A stretch of 38,857 bases of DNA. Source: DAOTVS01 sp034436375 (GTDB lineage: Bacteria > Chloroflexota > Anaerolineae > SpSt-313). Position 1 is the stretch's first letter. Each line of letters begins with the position of its first letter. Shown piece by piece: positions 10,513-17,726 of this stretch. Below the pieces are notes generated by a model that saw only the letters and a program-made list of their open reading frames with translations, made no database searches and was not told the origin of the DNA. A program made the position numbers and the translations under genes. Location of the stretch: NCBI GenBank assembly GCA_034436375.1, contig DAOTVS010000327.1, positions 1 through 38,857 on the forward strand, read 5' to 3'.

Positions 10513-12236
10513 TTGCCAACCTCCTCCACCATGTTATCCGTGGTGTTTTGCGATGGGTTACGGCTTGGCCGGCGACGCATCTCATGGAGGGCCGCGCCGG
10601 GCTCGACCATGGGGTACACGTTTTCCTCCTGGGCAATGCGGAAATCGAGCAGCACCGGCCCCGGATGGGCGATGGCTTGCCGGATCGCCTCTTTCACCTC
10701 CTCGTGTGCCGTCACCCGGATGCCCAACAGCCCATAGGCATCGGCGAGCTTGGCAAAGTCGGGGCCAAGCAGGGGAGTGCCCGAGTAGCGCCTGGAGTAG
10801 AACAATTCCTGCCATTGGCGCACCATGCCCAGAAAACCATTGTTGAGCAGGGCGATCTTGATGGGCAACTTCTCCTGGACGATAGTGGCCAGTTCTTGGA
10901 TGTTCATCTGGATGCCGCCGTCACCCACGGTAACCCACACCTGAGCCTCGGGACACGCTGACTGGGCGCCGATGGCCGCGGGCAGGGCAAAGCCCATCGT
11001 GCCCAGCCCGCCCGACGAGATCAAGCCATGCGGGCGGTTGTGCACATAGTACTGGGCTTCCCACATCTGGTTTTGACCCACGTCGCTCACCATGATGGCT
11101 TGGCCGCCAGTGGCCTCGGACAGGGCGTGCATGACGTATTGCGGCGCCAGGCCCGTCGGGGGTTGGTTCAGGATATCGCGCTCGGCCGATTGCGCCCGCC
11201 ACTGGGCGATGCGCGCCAGCCAGTCGGGATGTTGCGCAGGCTGCACCTGGGCCAGCAGGCTGGTCAGCACGGCCCTGGAGTCGCCCACGATGGGCAGCAC
11301 ATTGGTCACGTTCTTGCCGATTTCGGCCGGGTCGATATCGATGTGGATGATGGCCGCTTTCGGGGCAAAGGTGCTCAGCGTGCCGGTGAGGCGGTCGTCG
11401 AAGCGGCTGCCTACATTGATCAGCACATCGCATTCCTGGATGGCCAGGTTGGCATAGGCCTCGCCGTGCATGCCGCCCATGCCCAGGCTCAAGCGGTGGG
11501 ATTCGGGCAGCGAGCCGATGCCCAGGAGGGTGGTCACCACCGGAATCTCGGCACGCTCGGCCAATTCCCGCAGCTCGGCCTCGGCGCCGGAAATGATGAC
11601 ACCCCGCCCAGCCAGGATCAGAGGGCAACGGGCGCCATTGATGGCCTGCGCTGCCTGGCTCACCTGGCGCGGGTTACCGACCACCGTCGGGCGGTAGCCG
11701 GAAAGCGACGGCTCGGGTGGGTAGTCGTATTCGGCGCTGGCGGCCTGCACGTCCTGGGGGACGTCTACCAGCACCGGCCCCGGGCGCCCGGTACGTGCGA
11801 TGTAGAACGCCTCACGCAGCACCACTGGCAGGTCGCGCACATCCGTCACCAGATAGTTGTGCTTGGTGACCGGCTGGGTGATGCCGGTGATATCGACTTC
11901 CTGGAAGGCATCTTTGCCGATGAGCGGGACGGGCACCTGCCCCGTGATGGCGACCACAGGCGAGGAATCCATCATGGCTGTGGCGATGCCGGTGACCAGG
12001 TTGGTGGCGCCTGGGCCCGATGTGGCCACGCACACGCCGACCTTGCCGCTGGCACGGGCATAACCGTCGGCGGCATGCGCCGCCCCTTGCTCGTGCCGCA
12101 TCAACACATGGTGGATCGGGTAGTCGGGCAGGGCATGGTATAGGGCCAGGACTTTGCCGCCGGAAATGCCAAAGACGGTATCAACGCCTTCCCGTACCAG
12201 GCTCTCCCAGACCATCTGCGCGCCGGTGAGTTTCAT
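10509..12236 (-). CDS. ilvB: Acetolactate synthase, catalytic large subunit
   Basis: A 575-aa thiamine-diphosphate enzyme that makes acetolactate (Val, Leu) and acetohydroxybutyrate (Ile). The ThDP glutamate is E49 in MRHEQGAAHAADGYARA. TSGPGATNLVTGIA follows, with the central FAD-binding domain after it. The cofactor motif GDGGIQMNIQELATI with LLNN is in the C-terminal third. The start is the ATG of MKLTGAQMVW with GGAGG upstream. The frame runs another 49 codons 5' into repeat C and should not be included. The length is right for catabolic or anabolic ALS; the adjacent IlvN makes it biosynthetic. Confidence 0.95.
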   Translation of the reverse strand: MKLTGAQMVWESLVREGVDTVFGISGGKVLALYHALPDYPIHHVLMRHEQGAAHAADGYARASGKVGVCVATSGPGATNLVTGIATAMMDSSPVVAITGQVPVPLIGKDAFQEVDITGITQPVTKHNYLVTDVRDLPVVLREAFYIARTGRPGPVLVDVPQDVQAASAEYDYPPEPSLSGYRPTVVGNPRQVSQAAQAINGARCPLILAGRGVIISGAEAELRELAERAEIPVVTTLLGIGSLPESHRLSLGMGGMHGEAYANLAIQECDVLINVGSRFDDRLTGTLSTFAPKAAIIHIDIDPAEIGKNVTNVLPIVGDSRAVLTSLLAQVQPAQHPDWLARIAQWRAQSAERDILNQPPTGLAPQYVMHALSEATGGQAIMVSDVGQNQMWEAQYYVHNRPHGLISSGGLGTMGFALPAAIGAQSACPEAQVWVTVGDGGIQMNIQELATIVQEKLPIKIALLNNGFLGMVRQWQELFYSRRYSGTPLLGPDFAKLADAYGLLGIRVTAHEEVKEAIRQAIAHPGPVLLDFRIAQEENVYPMVEPGAALHEMRRRPSRNPSQNTTDNMVEEVGK

Positions 12237-12257
12237 AGGTCCTCCGTGATGCGAAAT

Positions 12258-12398
12258 GCGTAATCCGTGATGCGTAATCCGTAAGGTCGCCATTGCGTAG
12301 CATACGCTTCTTTTCGAGCCGTTCGCCTGCGGCAGGTTTGCGTGAAGCACCGGGCCCGCCGCAATGGCGACCTTACGCATCACACATTACGGATTACG
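12258..12398. repeat. Intergenic palindromic repeat, copy C (ilvD/ilvB)
   Basis: This is the clearest copy. Arms of 40 bases each (12258-12297 and 12359-12398) consist of CGTAATCCGTRATG units followed by CGTAAGGTCGCCATTGCG, in inverted orientation around a 61-base spacer. The outer right edge overlaps the ilvD 3' end and encodes Arg-Asn-Pro-stop. Each arm is itself a run of roughly 10-base degenerate direct repeats. Confidence 0.85.
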
Positions 12399-14048
12399 AA
12401 ACACCGCCCCCGTACCTGCCGAAGTTACCTGGTCGGCGTAGCGGCGCAGGTAGCCGCTGCGGACCCTGGGCTCCCAGGCCGGTAGGGCAGCCAGGCGGGC
12501 AGCGATCTCCTCATCGCTGAGGGCCAGGCTCAAGCGCCGGCCAGGGATATCGATCTCGATCCGGTCGCCATCGCGGATGGCGGCGATGGGGCCGCGGGCT
12601 GCCGCCTCGGGCGAGATGTGGCCGATGGCAGCGCCGCGGGTGGCGCCCGAGAAGCGCCCATCGGTGATGAGGGCGACCTGGTCGTCGAGGCCCATGCCGG
12701 AAAGCAGCGAGGTCGGGGTCAACATCTCGCGCATGCCCGGGCCGCCCTTGGGCCCTTCGTTGCGGATCACGAGCACATCGCCCGGCTGGAAGCGGCCGGC
12801 CATGATGGCCTGCGTGGCCTCCTCTTCAGACTCAAAGACCCGCGCCGGGCCCTGATGATGAAGCATGCGGGGCGACACGGCGCCGGCCTTGACCACAGCG
12901 CCGTCGGGGGCCAGGTTGCCAAAGAGGATAGCCAGGCCGCCCGTGGCCGCATAGGGCGCAGCCTGCGGGTGGATCACGACTGGGTCCAGCACCTGTTTGC
13001 TGGCGAGCGCCTCGCCCAGAGGACCATTGACGGTGATCGCGGTCGTATCAAGGCGGTTATCGGCGGCGAGCTGAGCCATGAGCGCCGAGATACCGCCGGC
13101 CCGGTGCAGATCCTCCAGGTGATGGGGGCCGGATGGGCTCAGCTTGCACACCTGAGGCGTGCGTTGGCTGAGACCATCGATCGCTGTCAGGGAGAGGGAG
13201 ATGCCCGCCTCATGAGCGATGGCCAGAAGGTGCAGCACCGAATTGGATGAGCCGCCCAGAGCCATATCGACGGTGACCGCGTTGTGGAAGGCGGCCGGGG
13301 TCAATATCTGCCGGGCCGTCACACCCTGCCGGAGCAGGTCCATCACCCGCCGGCCGGCTTCGCGGGCAATCGTCAGCCGCTCTGCCGAAGCAGCGGGGGC
13401 TGTGCCGTTGTGGAACAGGCCCATACCCAGGGCCTCGCTCAGGCAGTTCATCGTATTGGCGGTGAACATGCCGGCGCAGGAGCCGCAGCCCGGGCAGCAG
13501 GTGCGCTCAATGGCGTCGAGCTCCTCGGCCGAGATCTGGCCTCGGGCATAGGCGCCCACACCCATAAAGGCCGCATTCAGATCTATGCTCTCGCCGTTGA
13601 GCTGGCCGGCCAGCATGGGGCCGCCCGATACGATCACTGCCGGCAGGTCGAGGCGAGCGGCGGCCATGAGCATGCCGGGGACGATCTTGTCGCAACTGGC
13701 GATAAGGACCACGGCATCAAAGGCGTGGGCCTGGACCACGGTCTCGACCGAATCGGCGATCAGCTCGCGGCTGGCCAGTGAGAACTTCATACCGGCGTGG
13801 TTCATGGCGATGCCGTCGCAGATGGAGATGGTGGAGGCTTCGAACGGGGTACCGCCGGCGGCGCGGACGCCTTCCTTCACGGCGGCGGCAATGCGGTCGA
13901 GGTGGGCGTGGCCGGGGATGATCTCATTGTACGAGTTGATCACCCCCACGAAGGGTTGGGCCAGATCCCGGTCATTACATCCCAGGGCGCGCAGCAGCGA
14001 CCGATGGGGGGCGCGTTCTGGCCCCTGTTTCACAGCATCACTTCTCAC
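12387..14048 (-). CDS. ilvD: Dihydroxy-acid dehydratase
   Basis: A 553-aa Fe-S enzyme that dehydrates dihydroxyisovalerate and dihydroxymethylvalerate to the 2-oxo acids. It shows NSYNEIIPGHAHL, SICDGIAMNHAGM (C77), LIASCDKIVPGML (C119) and PGCGSCAGMFTANTM (C191), plus TDGRFSGATRGAAIGH near the C-terminus. I place the start at a GTG (VRSDAVKQG) because AGGAGG sits 8 bases before it. Upstream in-frame codons run into repeat D and are not family-like. It is the first enzyme gene of the operon, so it is directly under the attenuator. Its final codons lie inside repeat C. Confidence 0.93.
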   Translation of the reverse strand: MRSDAVKQGPERAPHRSLLRALGCNDRDLAQPFVGVINSYNEIIPGHAHLDRIAAAVKEGVRAAGGTPFEASTISICDGIAMNHAGMKFSLASRELIADSVETVVQAHAFDAVVLIASCDKIVPGMLMAAARLDLPAVIVSGGPMLAGQLNGESIDLNAAFMGVGAYARGQISAEELDAIERTCCPGCGSCAGMFTANTMNCLSEALGMGLFHNGTAPAASAERLTIAREAGRRVMDLLRQGVTARQILTPAAFHNAVTVDMALGGSSNSVLHLLAIAHEAGISLSLTAIDGLSQRTPQVCKLSPSGPHHLEDLHRAGGISALMAQLAADNRLDTTAITVNGPLGEALASKQVLDPVVIHPQAAPYAATGGLAILFGNLAPDGAVVKAGAVSPRMLHHQGPARVFESEEEATQAIMAGRFQPGDVLVIRNEGPKGGPGMREMLTPTSLLSGMGLDDQVALITDGRFSGATRGAAIGHISPEAAARGPIAAIRDGDRIEIDIPGRRLSLALSDEEIAARLAALPAWEPRVRSGYLRRYADQVTSAGTGAVFRNP

Positions 14049-14083
14049 CGGTTGTACCTCCTCATTCGCTTTCTGAAAAGATG

Positions 14084-14323
14084 AGGCCTTGGCACGTGAA
14101 GCATAATCCGTGATGCGTAAAGCTGCTACGGAGGGTAATAAGTAATGCGTAATACGCAAAGATGTCTTTGCGAAGCGCTTTCTGCTTCTCAAGGCACTTG
14201 CCCAGGCGAAGCTTGTGCAAAGCAGCGAGCGCTCTGCAATAGCGACCTTACTTATTACAGTTTACTTATTACGTGGCGTGGCGACCTTACCGATCACGTA
14301 TTACGTACTACGCGCCAAGGCCT
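14084..14323. repeat. Palindromic repeat, copy D (ilv leader / ilvD)
   Basis: The outer ends AGGCCTTGGC (14084-14093) and GCCAAGGCCT (14314-14323) form a perfect 10-bp inverted pair. Inside are CGTAATAC/GTGATGCGTAA-type units on the left and a doubled right arm (GCGACCTTACTTATTACAG, TTTACTTATTACG, GTGGCGACCTTACC) like copy B. The spacer contains smaller hairpins. It lies in the untranslated leader between the attenuator and ilvD. Confidence 0.78.
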
Positions 14324-14382
14324 CTTTGCTGATTACGGCATCGTGCCGCCGCTCAGTTCCAGTACCGCCAGGTACTGCGGGC

Positions 14383-14417
14383 ACAAACAAACTGAGCCTC
14401 CCGGTTGGGAGGCTCAG
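14383..14417 (-). terminator. ilv operon attenuator terminator (3:4 helix)
   Basis: On the minus strand a perfect 11-bp stem, CTGAGCCTCCC and GGGAGGCTCAG, closes over an AACC loop and is followed by TTTGTTTGT. It lies 27 bases after the leader-peptide stop and about 335 bases before ilvD. Its 5' arm plus loop is also the partner of the antiterminator segment, so it forms only when that segment is otherwise engaged. Confidence 0.88.
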
Positions 14418-14537
14418 GAATGAGTGCCTGGCTAACCTGCGCCCTTAATGGGCCGTTTCCCTCCCAACCGGCAATGGCTCCTGTAGGACCAGGAGCCCAA
14501 TAAGAATGATAACGAAGGTGACGATGCCGGCCGAGAG
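14401..14537 (-). promoter_or_regulatory. Attenuator: alternative RNA helices (1:2 and 2:3)
   Basis: Segment 2 (14460-14472, minus, core CCGGTTGGGAGG) is perfectly complementary over 12 bases to segment 3 (14401-14412, CCTCCCAACCGG), the 5' half of the terminator. Segment 1 (14526-14537, CTCTCGGCCGGC) can pair over 12 positions with segment 2 (nine Watson-Crick and three G-U pairs). Segment 1 covers leader codons 4-7 and segment 2 codons 25-29. A separate 8-bp hairpin GGCTCCTG/CAGGAGCC lies at 14476-14497, over codons 17-24. A ribosome stalled in the Ile/Leu/Val run should block segment 1 and the small hairpin, which favours 2:3 and lets transcription continue. The pairings are read directly; the mechanism follows the enterobacterial ilv/leu model. 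Confidence 0.8.
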
Positions 14538-14546
14538 AATGCTCAC
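14445..14546 (-). CDS. ilv operon leader peptide
   Basis: A 33-codon frame with a GTG start and AGAGGA five bases upstream, ending TAA. Fifteen of 33 residues are Ile, Leu or Val. Residues 12-21 read VIILIGLLVL, nine branched-chain residues out of ten. It starts about 30 bases after the predicted transcription start and ends just before the attenuator terminator. It is too short and too biased to be an enzyme; ribosome stalling on scarce Ile-, Val- or Leu-tRNA is its expected role. Equivalent leaders (ilvL, ivbL, leuL) are known for other phyla. The rival explanation, a chance hydrophobic frame, is made unlikely by the ribosome-binding site and by the fitted RNA helices. Confidence 0.85.
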   Translation of the reverse strand: MSILSAGIVTFVIILIGLLVLQEPLPVGRETAH

Positions 14547-14583
14547 GCTTATCCTCTGCAAACAGTGTGATCAGATTTCAGAC

Positions 14584-14612
14584 AGGATAGCATAGAGTAA
14601 CCGATTTGTCAA
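14584..14612 (-). promoter_or_regulatory. Promoter of the ilv-leu operon
   Basis: A perfect -35 TTGACA (14607-14612) and a -10 TATCCT (14584-14589) are separated by 17 bases. An A/T-rich tract (CTTTTTTTCGATC) lies immediately upstream and could act as an UP element. The predicted start near 14577 gives a leader transcript that opens with the leader peptide. Confidence 0.78.
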
Positions 14613-14686
14613 GATCGAAAAAAAGTCTTTGCGGCGAAGGAATTGTCTTGTCTACCGATACCACAGATTCAAAGATTGGGTGTTCT

Positions 14687-14715
14687 TTGACATAGCCTGT
14701 TTCCTGTGCTATCAT
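14687..14715 (+). promoter_or_regulatory. Promoter of the LysM lipoprotein gene
   Basis: A perfect -35 TTGACA (14687-14692), a 17-base spacer and TATCAT (14710-14715). It diverges from the ilv promoter, with 74 bases between the two -35 boxes, so a regulator bound there could affect both. The match in spacing and -10 type with the ilv promoter supports both as housekeeping-sigma promoters. Confidence 0.72.
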
Positions 14716-14933
14716 CGAGACAATATGGATATTGCCGGGCGCCCGGTGTTCGTTGGCGCCGCGGCTCATACTCCTGTTTGTTGCCGCAAGAAGCGGCCAT
14801 GGCCGCCTACATAGATGCTGTTTCGATGCCCTCTGCCGAAACCGAAAGCGGCGCTTGCTGGCCGCTCCGCCAGAGCCATCCCGTTGCTGATCGTTGTCGT
14901 AGCGCCTGAGGGGGCGCGGGAGGGTACAACTCG
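14716..14933 (+). other. Long 5' leader of the LysM gene
   Basis: About 210 bases lie between the predicted start of transcription and the LysM start codon. I see only small GC-rich inversions (GCCGGGCGCCCGGT at about 14734) and no known riboswitch motif. A 29-codon frame from ATG at 14725 lacks a ribosome-binding site, so I do not call it. Confidence 0.4.
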
Positions 14934-15845
14934 ATGAAGAAATCGTTTCTGATTGTATTCAGCTTGGGATTAGCGTTGCTGATGGCCCTGGGCCTGGCTG
15001 GCTGTGTGCGGCCTCGCCCCAACCCTTCTACGCCCGTACCGACCAAGCTCAGCCTGAATGGGACCGTGACAAACTCGGTGCAAGCCACTGTAACCGTTTC
15101 GGGTGAGGCGGTTGCGGAGCAAGGGGTGACTGCGACCGTTCCGATGACAGTGGAGGCGACTGCTACAACGCAGCCTGCCGCGACGGAGGCTCCCACCACG
15201 GAGGCGACCGCCGTGCCGCAGCCTACGGCAGAGGCGACTGTTGCACCGCAGCCTACGACGGCGCCTGCTGCTACCGCTGTGCCGACGGCCGTACCGGCCA
15301 ATACGGGCCCCGCTGAGACGGCGAGCACCGCCGGGTCCTCGTATGAAGTGCTCTGGGGCGATACACTGTCGGGGATTGCGCGCCGCTTTGGCACCACGGT
15401 CGATGCGATCCTGGCGGCCAACCCTGGCATCACTAATCGCAACTGGGTTACTGCAGGTATGGTGCTGGTCATTCCCAGCTCTTCTTCTGGCACGCCATCG
15501 AGCTCGACCGGGATTGCGAATGAGGCGATAGACTATGTCGTGCAGTACGGCGACACGCTGTGGGGGATCGCGCAGCGGTTCAATACGACGGTTGATGCCA
15601 TCCTGAGCGATAACCCCTGGATTACCAATCGCAGTTTTGTGCCAGCAGGCAAGCACCTGGCGGTGACCCCAGGCGCGAGCACGGGCACGGGTAAGGCAGC
15701 GTCGCAGTCTTATCAGGTGCAGTACGGCGATACGCTGACGAGCATTGCGCGCCGGTTTAACACGACGGTGTGGGCCATTGCTGTACGTAACAACATCGGG
15801 AACCAGAACATGATCTATGCGGGGCAGGTGTTGATTATTCCCTGA
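14934..15845 (+). CDS. Lipoprotein with three LysM domains
   Basis: A 303-aa secreted protein. Residues 1-24 are a lipoprotein signal ending in the lipobox LAGC, with acylated Cys24. Residues about 28-135 are a low-complexity Thr/Ala/Pro/Glu-rich stalk. Three LysM repeats follow at about 137-181, 200-245 and 260-303, each with a YGDTLxxIARRFxTT-like core and ending in a hydrophobic V(L)VIP strand. LysM binds N-acetylglucosamine in peptidoglycan or related glycans. There is no catalytic domain, so it is probably a wall- or envelope-binding structural protein. The start is ATG with GGGAGG about 10 bases upstream. It stands alone between the divergent ilv promoter and its own terminator. Confidence 0.9.
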   Translation: MKKSFLIVFSLGLALLMALGLAGCVRPRPNPSTPVPTKLSLNGTVTNSVQATVTVSGEAVAEQGVTATVPMTVEATATTQPAATEAPTTEATAVPQPTAEATVAPQPTTAPAATAVPTAVPANTGPAETASTAGSSYEVLWGDTLSGIARRFGTTVDAILAANPGITNRNWVTAGMVLVIPSSSSGTPSSSTGIANEAIDYVVQYGDTLWGIAQRFNTTVDAILSDNPWITNRSFVPAGKHLAVTPGASTGTGKAASQSYQVQYGDTLTSIARRFNTTVWAIAVRNNIGNQNMIYAGQVLIIP

Positions 15846-15902
15846 TGCTCGAGGTCTTGGTCGAGGCGTCGCCTGGCCTCGAGATGGGCAGCATGGAGGT
15901 GA

Positions 15903-15957
15903 CCGGGGCAGTTGGCAGGTTCTTCATAAACCTGCCGACTGCCCCGGTTTTGTGTTT
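15903..15957 (+). terminator. Intrinsic terminator after the LysM gene
   Basis: The stem CCGGGGCAGT..GGCAGGTT pairs with AACCTGCC..ACTGCCCCGG (single internal mismatch), loop CTTCAT region, followed by TTTTGTGTTTT. It is a strong, standard intrinsic terminator 57 bases past the stop codon. Confidence 0.85.
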
Positions 15958-16011
15958 TGCCCGATCCGGGGTATAAAGGCTGGTGTGGAGTCTGGGCTAG
16001 GGGAGCGGAGG

Positions 16012-17646
16012 ATGCATCGGAACCTGGCAGTGTGGCTGCTGATGGTGGTGGCCTTTGTTCTTGTGCTCAGTGGCTGCAGTTCGGAGCGGCCACAGCCGGG
16101 GGGGCGGCTGAGCCTGTTCCTGGGCCCCGAGCCGGCAAGCATTGACCCGGCGCTGGCTGAAGATCCGTCCTCGGTGCAGGTGGATGAGCTGCTTTTTCTG
16201 GGGCTGACCGGTATCGATGATCATACACAGCAGGCGGTGCCCGAGCTGGCAACCCGGTGGGATGTGTCTGCTGATGGGCTCACCTGGAAGTTCTACCTGC
16301 GCCAGGATGTGCATTGGGTGCACTATGTCCAGGGGCGTTTTGTCGCCAAGCGGGTGGTGACGGCGCACGATGTGGAGTATGCGGTGCGCCGTGCTCTGAC
16401 GGCGCAGAATGCCCTACCGGGAGCGGATCTGCTCTACATCCTCCGCAATGCGCGCGCGTTTCATGATGGCAAGCTGAGCGACCCGACGGCCCTGGGCGTG
16501 CGGGCCGTGGGCGATTATGAGATCGACTTTACCCTGGAGCGCCCGGCCGCTGATTTTGCCGTGCTGGCCGGGTTACCCCCTTTCCGCCCTGTGCCCAAGG
16601 AGGTCATCGAGCAGGCGGGCGAACGGTGGACGGAGCCGGGGAATGTGTGGACCAACGGGCCTTTTGCGCTGGCCTCGTGGGAGCATGGCAGTGCGCTGAC
16701 GGTGGTGCGCAACCCGCGCTATTATGATGTGCGCACGGTGGCGCTCCAACAGGTGACTCTGGCCCTCGGCGACGATGAGGATGCGGCATTTGCTCTCTAT
16801 CGGGAGGACAAGCTCGATGTGTGCCCGGTGCCTGCGGACCAGGTAAGCCAGGTGCGGGCTGATGGGGGGCTGGCGCCAGAGCTACACCTTGTGACCGAGC
16901 CCGGCACCGAGTATTACGGGTTCAACGGCAGCGAGCCGCCCTTCACAAACCCCCAAGTGCGCCGGGCGTTCTCTCTGGCTATTGATCGTGCCAAGCTGGT
17001 GGATACGGTGCTCCAGGGGCAGGGTGTTCCGGCCAAAAGCCTGGGGGCGCCGGGCGCTACGGATAGCCCGGCAAACGATCAGTCTTTCCAGGGCGTGGGG
17101 TTCGATCTCGATCAGGCGCGCAAGCTCCTGGCCGATGCGGGTTATCCGGCGGGCAAAGGGTTGCCGCCAGTATTGGTGGCGGCGAATGATGATCCCCAGG
17201 TGCAGGCTGTGGCGGCCTTTGTGCAGCAGGCCTGGCAGCAGGAGCTGGGAGCTAAGGTCACGGTGCAGAGCATCCCCTGGACCGAGTACTATGATGATGT
17301 GGTTACCAGCAGTGCGCCGCCTGCTTTCCGCATGCCTATGACTGCGAGCTATCCCAGCGAGAGCGCCTGGCTGCGGGATGGGATGTTGGCGCCGACGGGC
17401 GCTTTGGCTCTGCAGTGGCGCAACACGGATTTCGATCGTCTGCTCACCGAAGCGGCTCGCACGGCTGACCCTGCCCGGCGCCAGGCGCTCTATGCGCGTG
17501 CGGAGCAGACGCTCTGTGTAGATGATGCGGCGCTGATACCTTTGTACCACCCGGCGCATTTCGTTGCCAGCAAGCCATGGGTCGAGCGGACCTATGCGCC
17601 GTTTGGGGTGGAGCACATCGAGCAGTGGCAGGTCAAAGCCCACTAG
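16012..17646 (+). CDS. Peptide-type ABC transporter binding lipoprotein
   Basis: A 544-aa extracellular solute-binding protein of the SBP family 5 (OppA/DppA) type. The signal peptide ends with the lipobox LSGC, acylated Cys22. Family marks are the SIDPALAEDPSS region near 43, ATRWDVSADGLTWKFYLR, NPRYYD, the FTNPQVRRAFSLAIDR signature, and a C-terminal LIPLYHPAHFVASKPWV. The ATG (MHRNLAVWLL) follows GGAGCGGAGG and is preferred over an ATG 20 codons upstream that lies in the preceding terminator tail. It converges with oppC, so it is not in the same transcript as any permease. It may feed the nearby transporter, or be an orphan; substrate unknown. Confidence 0.88.
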   Translation: MHRNLAVWLLMVVAFVLVLSGCSSERPQPGGRLSLFLGPEPASIDPALAEDPSSVQVDELLFLGLTGIDDHTQQAVPELATRWDVSADGLTWKFYLRQDVHWVHYVQGRFVAKRVVTAHDVEYAVRRALTAQNALPGADLLYILRNARAFHDGKLSDPTALGVRAVGDYEIDFTLERPAADFAVLAGLPPFRPVPKEVIEQAGERWTEPGNVWTNGPFALASWEHGSALTVVRNPRYYDVRTVALQQVTLALGDDEDAAFALYREDKLDVCPVPADQVSQVRADGGLAPELHLVTEPGTEYYGFNGSEPPFTNPQVRRAFSLAIDRAKLVDTVLQGQGVPAKSLGAPGATDSPANDQSFQGVGFDLDQARKLLADAGYPAGKGLPPVLVAANDDPQVQAVAAFVQQAWQQELGAKVTVQSIPWTEYYDDVVTSSAPPAFRMPMTASYPSESAWLRDGMLAPTGALALQWRNTDFDRLLTEAARTADPARRQALYARAEQTLCVDDAALIPLYHPAHFVASKPWVERTYAPFGVEHIEQWQVKAH

Positions 17647-17648
17647 CA

Positions 17649-17724
17649 GCAGTGGATTTTGAACAGAAAAGCGTGGCGCACCTCCTCGGAGGTGCGCCAC
17701 GCTTTTCTGTTCAAAATCCACTGC
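17649..17724. terminator. Perfect 76-base palindrome, bidirectional terminator
   Basis: Arms of 37 bases (17649-17685 and 17688-17724) are perfectly complementary around a two-base centre. They fill the whole gap between the stop codons of two convergent genes (17646 and 17729). Each arm has a GC-rich inner half and an A/T-rich outer half, so on either strand the hairpin is followed by a T-rich stretch. It most likely terminates both transcripts, but it is much longer and more exact than termination requires. Confidence 0.85.
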
Positions 17725-17726
17725 CT

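Noticed and set aside
14049..14192. Extended IlvD N-terminus
   Set aside because: The extra residues are translated repeat D; the GTG at 14048 has a proper ribosome-binding site and gives normal length.
14383..14577. T-box riboswitch for the ilv operon
   Set aside because: No T-box bulge consensus or specifier stem visible; the leader peptide and alternative helices explain the terminator better.
14725..14814. 29-codon plus-strand frame upstream of the LysM gene
   Set aside because: Starts close to the predicted transcription start with no Shine-Dalgarno sequence and no bias that would suggest a leader peptide.
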